Assembly (NCBI GenBank): GCA_946644025.1
Contig: CAMPCG010000173.1
Span: forward strand, 1 to 6,398
From: an uncultured Prevotellaceae bacterium
GTDB taxonomy: Bacteria > Bacteroidota > Bacteroidia > Bacteroidales > Bacteroidaceae
DNA length: 6,398 bases
Reading direction: 5' to 3'
This document shows, piece by piece, positions 4,999-6,398 of the stretch (within the stretch, counting starts at the first letter, position 1; each line of letters starts with the position of its first letter). The notes beneath the pieces were generated by a model. That model had not been told where the DNA came from. It saw nothing but the letters and a program-made list of their open reading frames with translations, and ran no database searches. A program made the translations under genes and the position numbers.

Positions 4999-6087
4999 GA
5001 CTATGATGCTGTGCTGTCCTGTTCCCAGCCCGTCGTGTATCTTCTCGATGGTGAGTCCGGCTCGCCTGATGCACTCCTCCATGTCCTCGGTGTTGTACAT
5101 CTTCGAGTTGCCGTTGGCGATGGCGGTGAAGTAGAGGCTCGTCATGGTCAGCACGAAGGCCGCCGTGTCGAAACGCTGGCGGTCCCACAGCGTCTCCATA
5201 ATATATATACGCGTGCGCGAGGACATCGCCTCGCGTACACGGCTCAGTATGCTCACTATCTCGTCCATCGAGAAGCAGTCCAGGAACTGGCTCATCCAGA
5301 TGGCGTCGGGCGCTTCTCCCTGTGGCAGCCTTGCTTCGGCGTCGAGCAGGTTGATGCCATATCCGCTGATGCGCTCGGCACCCTCCCGGCCCTCTATGTT
5401 CCTGTGCATCATTGCTATCTGCTGCGGCAGGTCGAGCACGGTCACTTGCACCTCGGGGTCGTAGGCCACGCACTGCAGGGCCCACTTGCCCGTGTTGCCG
5501 CCCACGTCGTAGAGTGTGCGCACGTGGTGCTCGTCGAAGACAATCTTCAGCGCCTCGGGAAACGATGCGTCGCTGTAGTAGTGGTCGAAGGCCAGCCAGC
5601 TGCGCTGCACGTCGGCGGGCAGGCTCGACAGCCCTTCGTAGACCGTGGGCCAGTCGCCGAAGTGCTTCAGCCCCTCGGGCTTTCCGTTTCTGAGCGACTC
5701 TTCCAGCCGGAACCATCCCTCGTAGTTCACGTCGTGGGCGAAGTCCATGTTCACCCGCGTGGCCTCATCGTGCAGCAGGAACCAGCCCGTCTTAGACAGC
5801 GTGTAGCGGTCGCTCTCCATGTCAACGAGCACCGTACCGATGCACAGTCCCGCCTCCAGCAGGCACTTCGACGCATAGTCGCTCAAGCCCGTGCGCCGAC
5901 TAATCTCCTCGCGCGTCAAGCCCTCGTGGCTCTGGCCAAGCATCTCCAGGATGCCCGTCTTCAGCATCATACGCGACGCTTGAAACACAGCCGGACCCCA
6001 CGCTATCCATTGCGCACGGTGCTGGGCCTCGCGGGCCGACAGCTGTTCGCGCGTGAAAACCTTCTGTAAGCTGGGAGATAATTCCAT
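4981..6087 (-). CDS. SAM-dependent methyltransferase, O-methyltransferase-2 fold
   Basis: A 368-residue class I methyltransferase and the first gene of the operon. The N-terminal 110 residues form the winged-helix dimerisation domain of the plant-type O-methyltransferase family (LTREEISRRTGLSDYASK at 57-74). The SAM site follows: DVGGNTGKW at 194-202 (motif I) and VTVLDLP at 215-221 (acidic residue for the ribose). Where the family has its catalytic base in LHDWSDE, this protein reads LDCFSMDE (269-276), so the His is Asp270. It may therefore act differently from a His-dependent O-methyltransferase, for example in C-methylation of the hydroxyphenyl head, as seen in some aryl polyenes; that is inference. 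The ATG at 6085-6087 lies about 20 bases after the promoter's -7 box. The C-terminus (VRSEE) is encoded by heptamer repeats. The exact substrate is unknown. Confidence 0.85.
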   Translation of the reverse strand: MELSPSLQKVFTREQLSAREAQHRAQWIAWGPAVFQASRMMLKTGILEMLGQSHEGLTREEISRRTGLSDYASKCLLEAGLCIGTVLVDMESDRYTLSKTGWFLLHDEATRVNMDFAHDVNYEGWFRLEESLRNGKPEGLKHFGDWPTVYEGLSSLPADVQRSWLAFDHYYSDASFPEALKIVFDEHHVRTLYDVGGNTGKWALQCVAYDPEVQVTVLDLPQQIAMMHRNIEGREGAERISGYGINLLDAEARLPQGEAPDAIWMSQFLDCFSMDEIVSILSRVREAMSSRTRIYIMETLWDRQRFDTAAFVLTMTSLYFTAIANGNSKMYNTEDMEECIRRAGLTIEKIHDGLGTGQHSIIVVRSEE

Positions 6088-6106
6088 GTCTTTCGAAATT
6101 TGGCTG

Positions 6107-6138
6107 CAAAGGTACTGCTTTTTTCTGAAACAGCCAAA
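6107..6138 (-). promoter_or_regulatory. Bacteroidetes-type promoter of the operon
   Basis: On the minus strand the sequence reads TTTG (6138-6135), 20 bases, TACCTTTG (6114-6107). This matches the known Bacteroidetes consensus TTTG-N19-21-TAnnTTTG for the primary sigma factor. Transcription should start near 6100, leaving a leader of only about a dozen bases before the methyltransferase ATG. A-rich DNA follows the -33 box on the upstream side. I see no comparable promoter elsewhere in the window, so this probably drives all nine genes. Confidence 0.85.
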
Positions 6139-6201
6139 AATAAAACAAAATCAATATCCTCCCTGCCTTAGCCCAATAACCGCTTTGGGGTGAGAGGTGA
6201 G

Positions 6202-6240
6202 GGGAAGGCCCCCCCTCGGGGGCCGAAAGGGGGGCTTCCC
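6202..6240. repeat. GC-rich imperfect palindrome
   Basis: The outer arms gggaag (6202-6207) plus six C pair with six G plus cttccc (6229-6240), with one extra G in the left arm. An inner hairpin ggccccc/gggggcc (6207-6213 with 6218-6224) is an alternative fold. It resembles the GC-rich intergenic palindromes common in Bacteroidetes and differs in sequence from the hairpin at 3763-3821. It lies about 65 bp upstream of the operon's -33 box. If a gene points left from beyond the window it could act as its terminator, but no U-run is seen. Confidence 0.75.
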
Positions 6241-6275
6241 AACACCAAACACTACCCTAAGCCGTTGACGACAAT

Positions 6276-6359
6276 TCTACAAACACTGACAGTATTTCTA
6301 CAAACACTGTCAGTGTTTGTACAAATCATGTCTGTGTTTGTACAAACGGTTCTACAAGA
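6276..6359. repeat. 21-bp tandem repeat with nested palindromes (about 4 units)
   Basis: Units begin at 6276, 6297, 6318 and 6339: tctacaaacactgacagtatt, then a near copy, then two diverged units that start tgtacaaa. The segment 6299-6321 is a 23-bp palindrome with one central base (arms tacaaacactg/cagtgtttgta). The segment 6336-6347 (gtttgtacaaac) is a perfect 12-bp palindrome. The block gtgtttgtacaaa occurs at 6313 and 6334, exactly 21 bp apart, which is two helical turns. It sits about 140 bp upstream of the -33 box. It could be an operator cluster or a recombination or repeat element. Confidence 0.85.
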
Positions 6360-6398
6360 ATCTGTGTGGGTCAATACCGTGATGAAGATATGAGTTAT

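Larger units (their letters stand above)
6088..6398. other. Upstream intergenic region without a credible gene
   Basis: This stretch holds the operon promoter (6107-6138), an A-rich tract (6135-6152), the GC-rich palindrome (6202-6240) and the 21-bp repeat block (6276-6359). A plus-strand frame of 67 codons (6190-6393) begins with GTG. It reads only a Pro/Gly-rich stretch made by the palindrome and a heptad-like peptide (LQTLTVF, LQTLSVF, VQIMSVF) made by the 21-bp repeat. I therefore do not call it a gene. The next gene to the right is outside the window. Confidence 0.7.

Noticed and set aside
5011..6069. 352-codon open frame on the plus strand
   Set aside because: It lies fully antisense to the methyltransferase, whose SAM motifs are clear. 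Its product has no recognisable motif, and long antisense frames are expected in GC-rich genes.
6190..6393. 67-codon plus-strand frame with a 7-residue peptide repeat
   Set aside because: It is made entirely of a GC palindrome and a 21-bp DNA repeat, starts with GTG without a ribosome site, and shows no independent sign of coding.

Overview
The window is most of a type II fatty-acid/polyketide-like operon of the aryl polyene (APE) / flexirubin-polyene class. All genes lie on the minus strand, so transcription runs from about position 6100 down to position 1 and off the left edge. The host is probably a Bacteroidales bacterium, perhaps Prevotella-like. The reasons are a textbook Bacteroidetes promoter (TTTG, 20 bp, TACCTTTG), the near absence of Shine-Dalgarno sites, the gene set, and the kinds of intergenic repeats. 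No taxonomic marker gene is present, so this is an inference.

In transcription order the genes are: a SAM-dependent methyltransferase of the O-methyltransferase-2 fold (6087-4981); an acyl carrier protein (4950-4705); an LpxL/HtrB-type lipid acyltransferase (4708-3833); a FabZ-like hot-dog dehydratase that has the acidic residue but no His (3747-3322); a 4HBT-type thioesterase (3319-2870); a second acyl carrier protein (2832-2575); a complete FabF-type ketosynthase with a Cys-His-His centre (2578-1385); a chain-length-factor-like ketosynthase lacking all catalytic residues (1246-227); and a second hot-dog dehydratase that has the His but no acid, stopped in frame after 74 residues (230-6). 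Three gene pairs overlap by 4 bases (ATGA, ATGA, TTGA) and a fourth is 2 bases apart, so the genes are one translationally coupled unit.

The likely pathway is as follows. The ketosynthase and chain-length factor form a heterodimer that extends an aryl starter held on one of the carrier proteins. The two hot-dog proteins together make one dehydratase. The thioesterase edits or releases chains. The acyltransferase puts the polyene on a membrane lipid or glycolipid. The methyltransferase modifies the aryl head. The ketoreductase, aryl-starter enzymes, glycosyltransferase and exporter expected for such a cluster are not in the window and would lie beyond the left edge.

The non-coding DNA is unusual. 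Every gene junction longer than 2 bases is filled mainly by a repeat: heptamer arrays at 2841-2887 and 4950-4998, a 17-unit octamer array at 1259-1394, and a 20-bp perfect hairpin at 3768-3817. Three of these arrays run into, and encode, the last codons of the upstream gene. Upstream of the promoter (6139-6398) are a GC-rich palindrome and a 21-bp tandem repeat with internal palindromes. I see no credible gene there.

The gene system itself belongs to a known class. The parts that look least described are the repeats at the junctions, the stop codon in the last dehydratase, the methyltransferase without its catalytic His, and the 21-bp palindromic array.
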